Shown: positions 17,202 to 26,073, counted from the stretch's first letter. The stretch: 64,000 nt of DNA from an uncultured Bacteroidota bacterium (GCA_902790215.1 CADAQX010000009.1:1-64000), one strand, 5' to 3'. A program made the numbers and translations. Notes: generated from the letters alone by a model not told the origin.

Positions 17202-18266
17202 ATGAATCGGTTTGAAAAATACTATCCCTATCAAGGAGAAGAGTTTAGGCAAGTGATGGCTGCTTTGGCAGAGCATCGGATTGCCCAATCGCTCTTTCCC
17301 GAGTTGTCGCAAGACGACCTGCGGCGTCGTTTTGCGGCCTATCGCGACGTGCGCGATTTTCAGGCCGATGCCATGTACCGCGGCTGTCGCTACGTGGTGG
17401 AACACACCATGAGCCAATTCACCTGGTCGGGTGCCGAACACCTGGACGGAAGCCCCAGACTCTTTATCTCCAACCACCGCGACATCGTGCTGGACACCAT
17501 GCTGCTGCAATACCTGCTTATCTCCCTCGGCCGGGACACCACCCACGTGGTGGTGGGCACCAACCTCTTTGAAATGCCCCTCATGGCTCAGATGGCTCGG
17601 GTCAATAAAATGTTCGGCATCGACCGTGGCGGCAACCGCATGGAATATTACCAAAGCCTCATCGAAATGTCGGCCTATCTGCGCCATTTGGTCACCGAAC
17701 GCCGCGAGAGTGCCTGGATAGCCCAGCGCAATGGACGCACCAAAGACGGCATAGACCGTACCGACCCCGCACTGCTGAAAATGATAGCTGCCACAGGCAA
17801 TCCTTCCGACCCAGTTGGAGCCCTCCACGCCATGCATATTGTACCCCTTTGCGTCAGCTACGAATGGGAGCCCTGCGGACGGCAGAAAGCCCGCGAGGTG
17901 TGCCTCCGCCGACAAGGACCCTACGTCAAAGCCCCCGGTGAGGACACACAAAGCATCGTCAACGGCATCATGGACTTCAAAGGCCGTGTACACCTGTCCG
18001 TGTGCCCTCCTCTAACACTCGACGAACTGGCCACCACCGACGGCGACTTTCACCAAGTGGCTGCTCTCATCGACCGCAGCATCGCCCAAGGACGCACCAC
18101 ATTCGACAACAACCGCATCGCCAAAGCCATGCTCGATGGCAGACCGCTGCCCGACAGCAAAGCCACTGCCGACTTCCAACGCTACATCGACGACGCCTGC
18201 GCCCAGTACCCCGATTGCGACAACTACCGCACCACGCTGCTACAAATCTACGCCAACAGCGTCTGA
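17202..18266 (+). CDS. PlsC-like glycerolipid acyltransferase
   Basis: The 354-aa product carries the acyltransferase block I ISNHRDIVLDTMLL (a Bacteroidota variant of NHxxxxD), then VVGTNLFEMPLM, a block with FGIDRGGNRMEYYQSL, and the block III-like IAQRNGRTKDGIDRTDPALL, followed by IVPLCVSYEWEPC. These suit acyl transfer to lysophosphatidic acid or a related acceptor at the inner membrane; the exact substrate is uncertain. There is no clear transmembrane helix. It is followed after 120 bases of word-array repeats by prfA on the same strand. Confidence 0.8.
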   Translation: MNRFEKYYPYQGEEFRQVMAALAEHRIAQSLFPELSQDDLRRRFAAYRDVRDFQADAMYRGCRYVVEHTMSQFTWSGAEHLDGSPRLFISNHRDIVLDTMLLQYLLISLGRDTTHVVVGTNLFEMPLMAQMARVNKMFGIDRGGNRMEYYQSLIEMSAYLRHLVTERRESAWIAQRNGRTKDGIDRTDPALLKMIAATGNPSDPVGALHAMHIVPLCVSYEWEPCGRQKAREVCLRRQGPYVKAPGEDTQSIVNGIMDFKGRVHLSVCPPLTLDELATTDGDFHQVAALIDRSIAQGRTTFDNNRIAKAMLDGRPLPDSKATADFQRYIDDACAQYPDCDNYRTTLLQIYANSV

Positions 18267-18331
18267 AAAATTGAAAATTGAAAATTGAAAGTTGGCTGCC
18301 GCATCCAGATATCTTTTCACTTTTCACTTCG
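18267..18331. repeat. Word-array hairpin, family B
   Basis: AAAATTG words (three copies) lead into the core GTTGGCTGCCGCATCCAGAT (18291-18310), followed by CTTTTCACTTTTCACTTCG. The same core occurs at 59266 and, inverted, at 20380. Confidence 0.7.
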
Positions 18332-18375
18332 TCAAGCAATAACTCAAGCAATCAAACAATCAAGCAATCAAGCAA
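18332..18375. repeat. Word array, family A half-element
   Basis: CAAGCAATAACTCAAGCAAT followed by further CAATCAAG words up to 11 bases before the prfA start codon. Only the CAAGCAAT arm is present; there is no TTGAC core. Confidence 0.65.
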
Positions 18376-18386
18376 TAATACAAGAT

Positions 18387-19457
18387 ATGTTAGACAAACT
18401 CGAAGCCATTTACTCACGGTATCAGGAGATAGAACAACAAATGAACGACCCGCAGATAACTGCGGACATGAAGCGTTACGTAAAACTGAGCAAAGACTAC
18501 AAAGACCTGCAGCCGGTGGTGAAAGCTTACCACGACTACAAGGCATTGCTTGACAATATTGCAGAGTGCAAGGAACTGCTCAGTACGGAGAAAGACGAAG
18601 AGCTGCGCGAGATGGCCAAGCAGGAACTCGCTGAAAGCACCGAGAAACGTGACAAGATGGAGGAAGAAATCCGCATCATGCTCATTCCCGCCGACCCCAC
18701 CGACAGCAAGAACGCAGTGGTCGAGATACGCGGCGGCACGGGCGGCGACGAGGCCTGCATCTTTGCCGGCGACCTTTTCCGCATGTACACCCGCTACTGT
18801 GAAAAGAAGCACTGGAAAGTGGAAGTCGTAGATTTCAACGAGGGCACCGCAGGCGGATACAAAGACATCACCTTCAACGTCACGGGCGAGAAAGTCTATG
18901 GCATGCTCAAATACGAGAGCGGCGTGCACCGTGTGCAGCGCGTCCCCGCCACCGAGACACAAGGCCGCGTCCACACTTCCGCAGCCGGTGTTGTTGTGCT
19001 GCCCGAGGCTGAAGAGTTCGATGTGGAACTGAACATGGCCGATGTCAAGAAAGAGACCTTCTGCGCCTCGGGTCCCGGAGGGCAGTGCGTCAACACCACC
19101 TACTCTGCTGTGCGCCTCACCCACATCCCTACAGGCATTGTGGTATCCATGCAGGACCAGAAGTCGCAGATAAAGAACATGGAGAAAGCCCTTTCGCTCC
19201 TGCGCACACGACTCTACGAGCGCGAATACAACAAATACATGGAAGAGATGTCCACCAAGCGCAAGACCATGGTGGCCACCGGCGACCGCAGTGAGAAAGT
19301 GCGCACTTATAACTACCCCCAGAGCCGTGTCACCGACCACCGCATCGGTTACACCATGTACAACCTTCCCGCCTTCATGGACGGTGACATCGAAGACCTT
19401 ATCGACGCCCTCCAGTTAGCTGAGAACGCCGAGAAGCTGAAAGAAAGCGTCGGCTGA
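18387..19457 (+). CDS. prfA: Peptide chain release factor 1
   Basis: RF1 ends translation at UAA and UAG. The 356-aa product has the PAT anticodon tripeptide (HRVQRVPATETQGR), which distinguishes RF1 from RF2, and the catalytic GGQ in CASGPGGQCVNTTYSAVR. The N-terminal coiled domain and the end helices (FMDGDIEDLIDALQL) are complete. The start at 18387 (MLDKLEAIYSRYQEIE) is the normal RF1 N-terminus; the longer frame from 18285 would translate the repeat array upstream. Confidence 0.95.
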   Translation: MLDKLEAIYSRYQEIEQQMNDPQITADMKRYVKLSKDYKDLQPVVKAYHDYKALLDNIAECKELLSTEKDEELREMAKQELAESTEKRDKMEEEIRIMLIPADPTDSKNAVVEIRGGTGGDEACIFAGDLFRMYTRYCEKKHWKVEVVDFNEGTAGGYKDITFNVTGEKVYGMLKYESGVHRVQRVPATETQGRVHTSAAGVVVLPEAEEFDVELNMADVKKETFCASGPGGQCVNTTYSAVRLTHIPTGIVVSMQDQKSQIKNMEKALSLLRTRLYEREYNKYMEEMSTKRKTMVATGDRSEKVRTYNYPQSRVTDHRIGYTMYNLPAFMDGDIEDLIDALQLAENAEKLKESVG

Positions 19458-19462
19458 ACCCC

Positions 19463-20278
19463 TCACCACACATACCCCACCGACACCACGGCCTGGGCGG
19501 TGCTTTTGGGAAGGATATAGCTGGCAAAGGCTGTGCCTCTGTCAAGGTCAAGATCTACAATACCGCTGGGATACTCGCTCAGGTCAATATCGCTGTACCT
19601 GCCGAGAAGGGACAGTATGCTGAACGAGTAGAAGCAGTACTGCAGCCTTAGCCCGCAAAACCACTCTTCATTGAACCAGTATTTCACTCCCGCATTGACA
19701 TCGAAGTGGAAGTTGAACAATCCCAGTAAAAGCATTTCAATGTCCCCTTCGCTGTCCGTATGGCTTTCCGTTACAATGCCATCCACATTCACCTTGCTCC
19801 TTATCTGCGGCGACATAGTGATGCCGAGTCCTGCGCTGACCGAGAATTGGTCGGAAATCATGTAGCTGAGGAAAGGGTTTGCCTGGAGCAGAATGCGCTG
19901 GGCGTTGTACTGCAACGTATGGGTCTCTGTCTTCCCGTCGCGGGCAATGTTTACCGTGCCGCTGAACGGATTGATGCCATAAAAGACCGATAAATAGTTG
20001 CCAAACTCTATGGTGCGGTTGTGACGGGTTTCATAACCATAAAAGAGACCGGCGTTGAAACCATAGTTGTTAGTAAGGGTTCCGGTCACATCAAGGTCGT
20101 GACTCATTCCGTCAGGGCCGGCAGCTGACGCCGACACACCGAAATATTGTGGACTATAGGAAGGACTGAGACTGACTCCGAACTGGCGTTCTCCTGCGCC
20201 TGGCAAATACACAATATACTGTGCATAGGCACACGACAGCAGAGCCACAAGGGGCAGCAGGGCAATGATTCTTTTCAT
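19463..20278 (-). CDS. Putative outer-membrane beta-barrel protein
   Basis: A 271-aa exported protein with signal peptide MKRIIALLPLVALLSCAYAQ. The rest alternates hydrophobic and polar residues in short strands with aromatic ends (YGFNAGLFYGYET, FHFDVNAGVKYWF, WFCGLRLQYCFYSF) and finishes AQAVVSVGYVW, an aromatic C-terminus typical of outer-membrane barrels. No specific family is recognised. It is convergent with prfA with a gap of only five bases and is separated from the M48-barrel gene by a nested repeat region. Confidence 0.65.
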   Translation of the reverse strand: MKRIIALLPLVALLSCAYAQYIVYLPGAGERQFGVSLSPSYSPQYFGVSASAAGPDGMSHDLDVTGTLTNNYGFNAGLFYGYETRHNRTIEFGNYLSVFYGINPFSGTVNIARDGKTETHTLQYNAQRILLQANPFLSYMISDQFSVSAGLGITMSPQIRSKVNVDGIVTESHTDSEGDIEMLLLGLFNFHFDVNAGVKYWFNEEWFCGLRLQYCFYSFSILSLLGRYSDIDLSEYPSGIVDLDLDRGTAFASYILPKSTAQAVVSVGYVW

Positions 20279-20295
20279 GTCAAGTTTTATTTGAG

Positions 20296-20477
20296 ATGTT
20301 GAGGGTTTTAGGGTTTAAGGGTTAAAAGATTGCTTGATTGTTTGATTGCTTGATTGTTTGAAAGTTGAGAGTTGGGAATTATCCGGGAGCGGCAGCGACT
20401 TTCAATTTTCAATTTTCAATTTTCAATTCGTCAAACCCTTCTCCCCTAAAACCTTAAAACCCTATAACCCTTAATAT
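20296..20477. repeat. Nested composite of three word-array families (E, A, B, E)
   Basis: From left to right: GGGTTTTAGGGTTTAAGGGTT (about 20303-20323); TTGCTTGATTGTTTGATTG words (20329-20360, family A); an inverted family B element with core ATCCGGGAGCGGCAGC (20381-20396) and TCAATTTTCAATTTTC words; then CTAAAACCTTAAAACCC and ATAACCCTTAA (20446-20474), which mirrors the left end. The outer and inner parts are inverted repeats around each other. Confidence 0.75.
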
Positions 20478-20483
20478 TTGTGT

Positions 20484-23225
20484 TTAGGGTACAAGGCCGA
20501 TGCCTACTTTGATGGTGAGGATATTGGACAGAATGGCGTCGGCATAGTGGAAGTAAGGGCGTACATCGCTTTCAAAGCCCACTACTTTGAGCAAGCCGTA
20601 TGTAAAGCCATAATCTATCTGGTAGTTAAGTAGCAGGTGTTTGTAGAATATGTAGTTGCGTCCAATGCCGAGGTGGATGCCGTAAGTGTTGTTCATGTGT
20701 TTGCCGTCGGGCAGGGAGAATCGTGTCATGTGGACACCGTAGTCAAAATAATAGCCCAACGGGGCAAAGTCGCTGTTTTTGTAGTGCCGCAGTTCGAGAC
20801 CGAGAGTGAACAAGTTGCGCGAGCTGACAGCGATGGAGTCAAACCCCGTGTAATATCCATACTCTGAATAGCGGGACACATGGTAAGTTTGTGTAACGTC
20901 GGTGTAAGACTTGTGGTATCGGGCCGAGAAGGCAAGCGACAGGCTGCGCGACAGGGCAAACTCGGCAGATGCCCAGGGTGTGACGGCGAAGATGTGGTTG
21001 AGTTTTAAGGGCTGGTAGCCGCTGAGGCTTAGGTTGGCTCCAGCGGCAAAGGCAAAACGGTGGCCCATGAAACCCACAGGTTCGCGCTTGGAGGGCTTGA
21101 GAGCACGGCGGTAGGTGTCATAGAGCATGGCATCAACAAGTGAAGGGTGATCGGCCACGTTGTAGGAATAGGCTTGACGGGTGAGCATGCGTCCTTCGCG
21201 AGCATCAGCTACAAGTGACACCATGGTGGTGTGCTCCAACCCGGTGAGGGAGGACGACAAGACAAGAGGTGCAAAGGGGACAAGCAAGGCATAGAAGGGC
21301 GAGATAGCGCCTCGCTGTCCTTCGTTGTTGAGGACAGCAGTCATGGTGAGCGTTCGTGCACCATAGCGGTCGAGGAGGCTATCCATGACCGGCTGGGTGA
21401 TGCGGCAAAGGCTGAAACGCCCTTTGGTAAGCCAGAACTCGTTCATCCATTCACACACGGTGAGGAAGTCGTTGTATTGGGTGTCGGAGACCATGGTGTG
21501 CATGCCCTGGTCGGAGAAATCGACGGTGTTGCCGCCAAGGTGGTGCACCGTCTGGACGATGCGCTTGGCAATGTCGTCCTCCCGTGTGTTGCTTTTGGAA
21601 GTAATGAGGTTGTCGTGTTTATCGACCACCCAGTAGTTGGGGTTGAAGAGGAGCATGGCCTGAGAGGATGTGTCGAACTTGGCCGGTGCGGGGGTGGCGG
21701 TACCATCGAGGTGGCGGCGCAGGTGGGTGGCAAGGGCGGTGTCGGCCATAAGGAGGTCGGTGAGGGCATAGGCGGTGGGATTGCGGCGGGTCTGGCTTTG
21801 CCGTTTCTGTTTGATGCGCTCATATTTGGTAAGGTTCTTGTAGGCGGCAGTGTCGGTGGTGGCAGCGCTGTCGTCGGCAACAGTCGGGGTGGAAAGAAAG
21901 TCAGGAGTGGATTTATTAAGCGTGGTGCGGAGCAGCTCCATGAGGTGGTGCGACATGGCTGTATAATGCCCATCGGAAGGAAAGCGGAGGTGTGCTTGCC
22001 ATGCGCAGTGCAGGGCGGCCAGGGTGGCCTGTTCTGCAGACATAGTATGGAGGGCATAGCTCACCTGCTGGCTCTCGCCTTCGATCTTGTGGTAGTCGTC
22101 GGCAAGGATATCCTCGCGGTCGTTGCATTTTGCCACGGCGGTGCAATAGAGCGCATGGGCATGGTAGCGGTTGAGTATGGGGTCATCAGGGGCAAGGCGG
22201 AGGAGAAGCCAGCTGTTGTAGCAGGCTCGGGCGAAGTGGCCGTGCAAGAGGTCCTGGCGTATGCATTCCATGCGTGCGGCATGGCGCAGACGGTTGAATT
22301 CATCGGGGGATGACATCAGGTATTTCTCTCCGCCGGAGTGACCCGCCAAAGCCTGTGCAGTGCGGTGGCGGCGAGAGAGAATGTTGGGGTGGGTACTTTG
22401 CCTATCGTCGTAGTTGTCGCGGGCGGTGATGTCGGCCACGGTGTCGAGCCAGCAGCCGGTAAGCTTATAGTATGGGGTGTTGAAATGGGTGGTGTCAAAG
22501 GGTATGTCGTCGAAAGGCAGTTCGCTGTACTGCAGTATGTCGAAAACGCTTTCGGTTACCTCTTTCCAGTAAGGGCTGCCGAGGTAAAATAGGGCAATGC
22601 CGAGCGAGTCGGCCTCGTTCTCCATCTCCCGGCTGCGGGCATGGAGGCGCATAAAGTCGCCTGCCTGCTCTGCCTCGTCGTCAAGGTCCGGGTCTTTGTC
22701 CCCTTTTTTCTTCTTGTCGGCTTTCTTCTTCTTGTCCCCCACAAGGGTCTCCATGCCGTGGGCGCGGTAGTAGTGTATGATTTCATGGGCGATGATAAAA
22801 GCCAGTTGCGCCTCGTTCTCCAGCTGTGCCACAAGTCCCGCATTGATGAATATCATGCCCTGGGGGGTGGTGAAAGCATTGACAACGGGGCTGGTGACGG
22901 TGTAGAAACGTAGTTCGGAACGCAGTTGGGGGTAGTCCTTGAGGAGTGTGTCGGCAATGCGAGCGGCAAGGAGGCTGATGGAGTCGCCATAGACAATATG
23001 GCCGCCAGCCAGCATCTTGTTGATGCGATAGGAGGCCTCGAGCAGCTGCTGCCGGTCGCGCACGCGCCTGCCGGCGTATTGTTCGGCACGCTGTACGTCG
23101 GTGTCGTATAGTTGCTGCACGCTCATCTTGAGGTCGGCGGGCACAGGGCCACGGCTGCGCAGAGTCTGGGCACAGACCAGTTGGACGGCTGCCACAGCAG
23201 CAAGGAGCAATAGAGTTTTCTTCAT
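20484..23225 (-). CDS. M48-family metalloprotease with C-terminal outer-membrane barrel-like domain
   Basis: A 913-aa exported protein with signal peptide MKKTLLLLAAVAAVQLVCAQ. An M48 peptidase domain follows, with zinc motif HEIIH at 147-151 and third-ligand region EMENEADSLG near 200-209; a Lys/Asp-rich insert (about 164-185) separates the two. The middle (about 330-700) contains helical segments and a Pro/Ala-rich linker. Residues 721-913 are about 190 residues of amphipathic strands with many Tyr/Phe (AFALSRSLSLAFSARYHKSY, LFTLGLELRHYKNSD), resembling an 8-stranded barrel. M48 proteins in the envelope (BepA/LoiP type) help outer-membrane assembly; fusion to a barrel is unusual. The start at 23225 puts the signal peptide first. 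Confidence 0.75.
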   Translation of the reverse strand: MKKTLLLLAAVAAVQLVCAQTLRSRGPVPADLKMSVQQLYDTDVQRAEQYAGRRVRDRQQLLEASYRINKMLAGGHIVYGDSISLLAARIADTLLKDYPQLRSELRFYTVTSPVVNAFTTPQGMIFINAGLVAQLENEAQLAFIIAHEIIHYYRAHGMETLVGDKKKKADKKKKGDKDPDLDDEAEQAGDFMRLHARSREMENEADSLGIALFYLGSPYWKEVTESVFDILQYSELPFDDIPFDTTHFNTPYYKLTGCWLDTVADITARDNYDDRQSTHPNILSRRHRTAQALAGHSGGEKYLMSSPDEFNRLRHAARMECIRQDLLHGHFARACYNSWLLLRLAPDDPILNRYHAHALYCTAVAKCNDREDILADDYHKIEGESQQVSYALHTMSAEQATLAALHCAWQAHLRFPSDGHYTAMSHHLMELLRTTLNKSTPDFLSTPTVADDSAATTDTAAYKNLTKYERIKQKRQSQTRRNPTAYALTDLLMADTALATHLRRHLDGTATPAPAKFDTSSQAMLLFNPNYWVVDKHDNLITSKSNTREDDIAKRIVQTVHHLGGNTVDFSDQGMHTMVSDTQYNDFLTVCEWMNEFWLTKGRFSLCRITQPVMDSLLDRYGARTLTMTAVLNNEGQRGAISPFYALLVPFAPLVLSSSLTGLEHTTMVSLVADAREGRMLTRQAYSYNVADHPSLVDAMLYDTYRRALKPSKREPVGFMGHRFAFAAGANLSLSGYQPLKLNHIFAVTPWASAEFALSRSLSLAFSARYHKSYTDVTQTYHVSRYSEYGYYTGFDSIAVSSRNLFTLGLELRHYKNSDFAPLGYYFDYGVHMTRFSLPDGKHMNNTYGIHLGIGRNYIFYKHLLLNYQIDYGFTYGLLKVVGFESDVRPYFHYADAILSNILTIKVGIGLVP

Positions 23226-23235
23226 AGAGCCGGTA

Positions 23236-23360
23236 TGAATGCTTGATTGTTTGAATGCTTGATTGCTTGAGTGATTGCTTGATTGTTTGAGTGATTGTTT
23301 GAGTGATTTGACCGCGTCAGCACTCAAGCATTTACACACTCAAGCATTCAAGCAATAACT
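23236..23360. repeat. Word-array hairpin, family A (largest copy)
   Basis: Left arm has six or more TTGCTTGAT/TGATTGTTTGAG words. The core TTGACCGCGTCAG (23308-23320) is bracketed by TTGAGTG and CACTCAA. The right arm is CAAGCATT...CACTCAAGCATTCAAGCAAT. It fills the gap between the M48-barrel gene and the upstream secreted-protein gene. Confidence 0.8.
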
Positions 23361-23366
23361 CAACTT

Positions 23367-24812
23367 TCACTTTTCAATTTTCACTTTAGTTAATTGCTGC
23401 CGGTTGCCCGAGGTGAGCAAAACGATATACTCACCCGGAGTGTCGAGGCTGTGTGCCGGCCCGGCCAAGGTCTGGCGCGAGAGTTCTATGAAACTCAAGT
23501 CTTCTTTGCCGTCGTGCGTGAGTGTCCACACATTCAGTGTGGCTTTACTTTTAAACGGGGAGAAGAGTTTCACCTGTTTCGAAGGCGGAAAGGAGATATT
23601 GGCAATGTGGTCGGTCCAGGCCAGCATGACACCCGTAGGGGTGGGCAGCCATTTGTAGTCGAGATAGTCGCGGTCGTTCCAACTGGTGTTGGTGGTGGTT
23701 CGTTTCGCGGTGGTCCACAGTATCTTGCCGTTGGGGTCAACGCGCATGACCATCATCCCCATGCGTTGCTCTCCGGTAGGCACCCCGTTCAGAGTTGTTG
23801 TCCAAGACTGGTCAACCATCAGGTATGCCCCGTCGCTGTCGGCTATGCGCTGGCATATATGCCCGAACTGCACCCACAGGTGGCGCTGGTCGCGGTCTTC
23901 TTTGTCGTTGCAGAGCCGGTTTACCTCCTGCATGGTGAAAGGATGGTGCTGCACAGTGAGCTTTTTGCCGGCTATGTTGTAGCAATAGATGTCGATGCCA
24001 TCAATATTGGCACCGACGGGCATGAGCGTGTGGCTCTCGTGGCGGACGGCTGTGGCAAGCAGTATGTTGCCATTGCCGTAGCGCAGCAGTTCACGTTGCA
24101 GAACCATGTCGCCTTCGGGCAGTTTGAACTCGACGTTGCGAATATCCTCGCCGTCGAGGATGGTGAAGCGGCATTCGCCATTAGCGCCGAATGAATAAAG
24201 GATGACATCGCCTTCGTCAGTGGCATAAATATTGTCGAAATTGGAGCGGGAGCAGTTCTGTGTCCAGTAGGCCTCCAGCTGGTGGTTATACAAACACACC
24301 TTCACCTCCGTGCCCTGCGCCGTGCGGTCGGCCACAAAAACACCCGCCAACAGTTTCCCGTTGGGCGACACGGCATTGCCGAAGTAGAAACGGTCGCCCT
24401 TCTCGCCGCTGTAGTCGGCCAACATCAGGGGCTCGCCTTCGGGAGCAAGGGTGGCAAGACTGCGACGGTCGCGATACACGCGCATGCCCTCTCCGATAAA
24501 AGTGGAGTAGAGCAGGTCTATATGCCCGTCGTTGATGAAGCCGCCATAGCAGCGGTAGTCTTCGCCGCCGTCCAAGCCGGCACGGCACTGCTCTTTGAGC
24601 CCGAGAGTATATTTCACCAGCTCCAAACGGTTCTTGAGGCGGCCGCTGCGCTGTATAAGCACAACGCTCTCGCCGTCGCACCCGATAAAATGGGGAATGC
24701 TGTTCTTGACAATGCCTTTGCCTACAGGCAACTGGTCAAATGTGATGGTCTGTGCCTGCAACCCCGTGGCAAGCAGCAGGGCGGCAAGCAGCGACAGGAG
24801 ATTCTTTTTCAT
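23367..24812 (-). CDS. Secreted protein of unknown function, probable beta-propeller
   Basis: A 481-aa exported protein with signal peptide MKKNLLSLLAALLLATGLQA. The body has repeated strand-turn patterns such as FGNAVSPNGKLLAGVFVAD, MMVMRVDPNGKILWTTAKR and TPTGVMLAWTDHIANIS, which suggest propeller blades, but no catalytic signature. An ATG two codons upstream (24818) is an alternative start. Its last codons (TKVKIEK-stop) lie inside an AAAATTG word tract. It is the sixth gene of a leftward run that begins with an ECF sigma factor at 27330. Confidence 0.6.
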   Translation of the reverse strand: MKKNLLSLLAALLLATGLQAQTITFDQLPVGKGIVKNSIPHFIGCDGESVVLIQRSGRLKNRLELVKYTLGLKEQCRAGLDGGEDYRCYGGFINDGHIDLLYSTFIGEGMRVYRDRRSLATLAPEGEPLMLADYSGEKGDRFYFGNAVSPNGKLLAGVFVADRTAQGTEVKVCLYNHQLEAYWTQNCSRSNFDNIYATDEGDVILYSFGANGECRFTILDGEDIRNVEFKLPEGDMVLQRELLRYGNGNILLATAVRHESHTLMPVGANIDGIDIYCYNIAGKKLTVQHHPFTMQEVNRLCNDKEDRDQRHLWVQFGHICQRIADSDGAYLMVDQSWTTTLNGVPTGEQRMGMMVMRVDPNGKILWTTAKRTTTNTSWNDRDYLDYKWLPTPTGVMLAWTDHIANISFPPSKQVKLFSPFKSKATLNVWTLTHDGKEDLSFIELSRQTLAGPAHSLDTPGEYIVLLTSGNRQQLTKVKIEK

Positions 24813-24840
24813 AAACATAAAGGATTGAGGAGTGTGAGGG

Positions 24841-25569
24841 TTAACGTATGAATTTGTATCCAACGCCTATCATGAGTCCGTAGTTTGAGGTGAGGTTTTT
24901 GTCCTCGTCAAAAAAGCGGATGGGGATATGTACCTTGGCCGTGGCTGTGGCGAAGAAGTTGTCGGTAAAGTAATAGTATGCTCCTACTGTGCCGCTGAAT
25001 CCGGCATGCATCCCGAAGGTGGGTTTTCTCATGGGGGACTCCTCGCGAGTCACGGTGCCTGTCACCTTGTCGGTGCGGGTAAGGGTGGAGTTGCGTGAGG
25101 TGAGGAAACTCTCGTAGAGGCCGGGTGCGATGTAGAGGCTCAGGTTTTCCGTCAGGTAGTATCCCACCATGAAACGTTCCTCTACTGCAAGTGTCCATTC
25201 TTTCGTCTCAAAGCGCAGCCATTTCCCCCTGTTGGGGTCGTTTGCTTGCGAAGGCTGCTGATCGCCGTCGAGGTTATAAACGAGTCCGGTGATGGCATAG
25301 TTCAGTTCTGCCTGGAATCCAGTGACCCACTTCGTACCCATGGCCATCTCGCCGTCGTAGCGGAATGAAAACGAAAGGGGCAGCCTCTCACGGATGTCGG
25401 TGGCATCGGGCGCCAGCTTGCTCGGCTGGTAGAAGGAGCCGACATGAAGGCTGAAAAGGTTGTCGCCCGTCCAGGGTGCGGTGGCTGGCTGGTAATGGTA
25501 GATGACTTGTGCCGAGGCGGCACCGCCTGCAAGCATGGCCGCCAGAAGAATGAATAGGTGTTTTTTCAT
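24841..25569 (-). CDS. Putative outer-membrane beta-barrel protein
   Basis: A 242-aa exported protein with signal peptide MKKHLFILLAAMLAGGAASA. Amphipathic strands (FSFRYDGEMAMGTKWVTGFQ, LSLYIAPGLYESFLTSR, GTVGAYYYFTDNFFATATAK) end in YGLMIGVGYKFIR, as in outer-membrane barrel proteins of this phylum. No exact family is recognised. It sits 18 bases downstream of a lipoprotein gene and 28 bases upstream of the propeller-like gene, within the sigma-factor-headed cluster. Confidence 0.65.
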   Translation of the reverse strand: MKKHLFILLAAMLAGGAASAQVIYHYQPATAPWTGDNLFSLHVGSFYQPSKLAPDATDIRERLPLSFSFRYDGEMAMGTKWVTGFQAELNYAITGLVYNLDGDQQPSQANDPNRGKWLRFETKEWTLAVEERFMVGYYLTENLSLYIAPGLYESFLTSRNSTLTRTDKVTGTVTREESPMRKPTFGMHAGFSGTVGAYYYFTDNFFATATAKVHIPIRFFDEDKNLTSNYGLMIGVGYKFIR

Positions 25570-25587
25570 GTTAATGTATGTTTTGAT

Positions 25588-26067
25588 TTATTTTTTCTTG
25601 GGAATACGGGCAGTGCATACGTAGAGCTTGTTGCGCTTGTCATAGACTACTTCGACCTGGTAGCCCTTCAGCAGCATCTTCTTGGCCCATTCTTTCACTT
25701 TGTTGATGTCGGCGGAGGAGAACTTGGTCTCCATCTGTTCATTGTGTTCATTGAATGCCTGGCTAAACGCCATGCCTTCTGTGTTGCCGCTCCGAATGAG
25801 GGTACAGGTCTTTTTCTTGGCATCGGAAAGGACTCTGTAGAGCAGGATGTCGAGGTCCGACTGGTTGTGGATGACGGTCTGGTTGATTTTGTCGCCATAG
25901 GTGTATTTGATGATGCAGAGGGTATCCAACGCCTCGTCGGGGTTGACGGGTGCGGGGTCGTCAAGGTTCCAGTACATTTCGGTTGCCATGTCGGACATCA
26001 TGATGCAGCTCTGCATGCAGAGGCTGCAAAGAACAATGGCAAGAACGGTTACAAAAAGTCTTTTCAT
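25588..26067 (-). CDS. Hypothetical lipoprotein
   Basis: A 159-aa lipoprotein precursor: MKRLFVTVLAIVLCSLCMQS followed by Cys, a lipobox-like end. The mature part has a SADINKVKEWAKKMLLKGYQ helix and a final KLYVCTARIPKKK. No family is recognised. It is six bases downstream of another lipoprotein gene in the same run, which supports co-expression. Confidence 0.6.
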   Translation of the reverse strand: MKRLFVTVLAIVLCSLCMQSCIMMSDMATEMYWNLDDPAPVNPDEALDTLCIIKYTYGDKINQTVIHNQSDLDILLYRVLSDAKKKTCTLIRSGNTEGMAFSQAFNEHNEQMETKFSSADINKVKEWAKKMLLKGYQVEVVYDKRNKLYVCTARIPKKK

Positions 26068-26073
26068 GGGCTG

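Noticed and set aside
23236-23360. CRISPR array
   Set aside because: Repeat words are only 7-10 bp, there are no unique spacers of constant length, the two arms are inverted relative to each other, and no cas genes are near.
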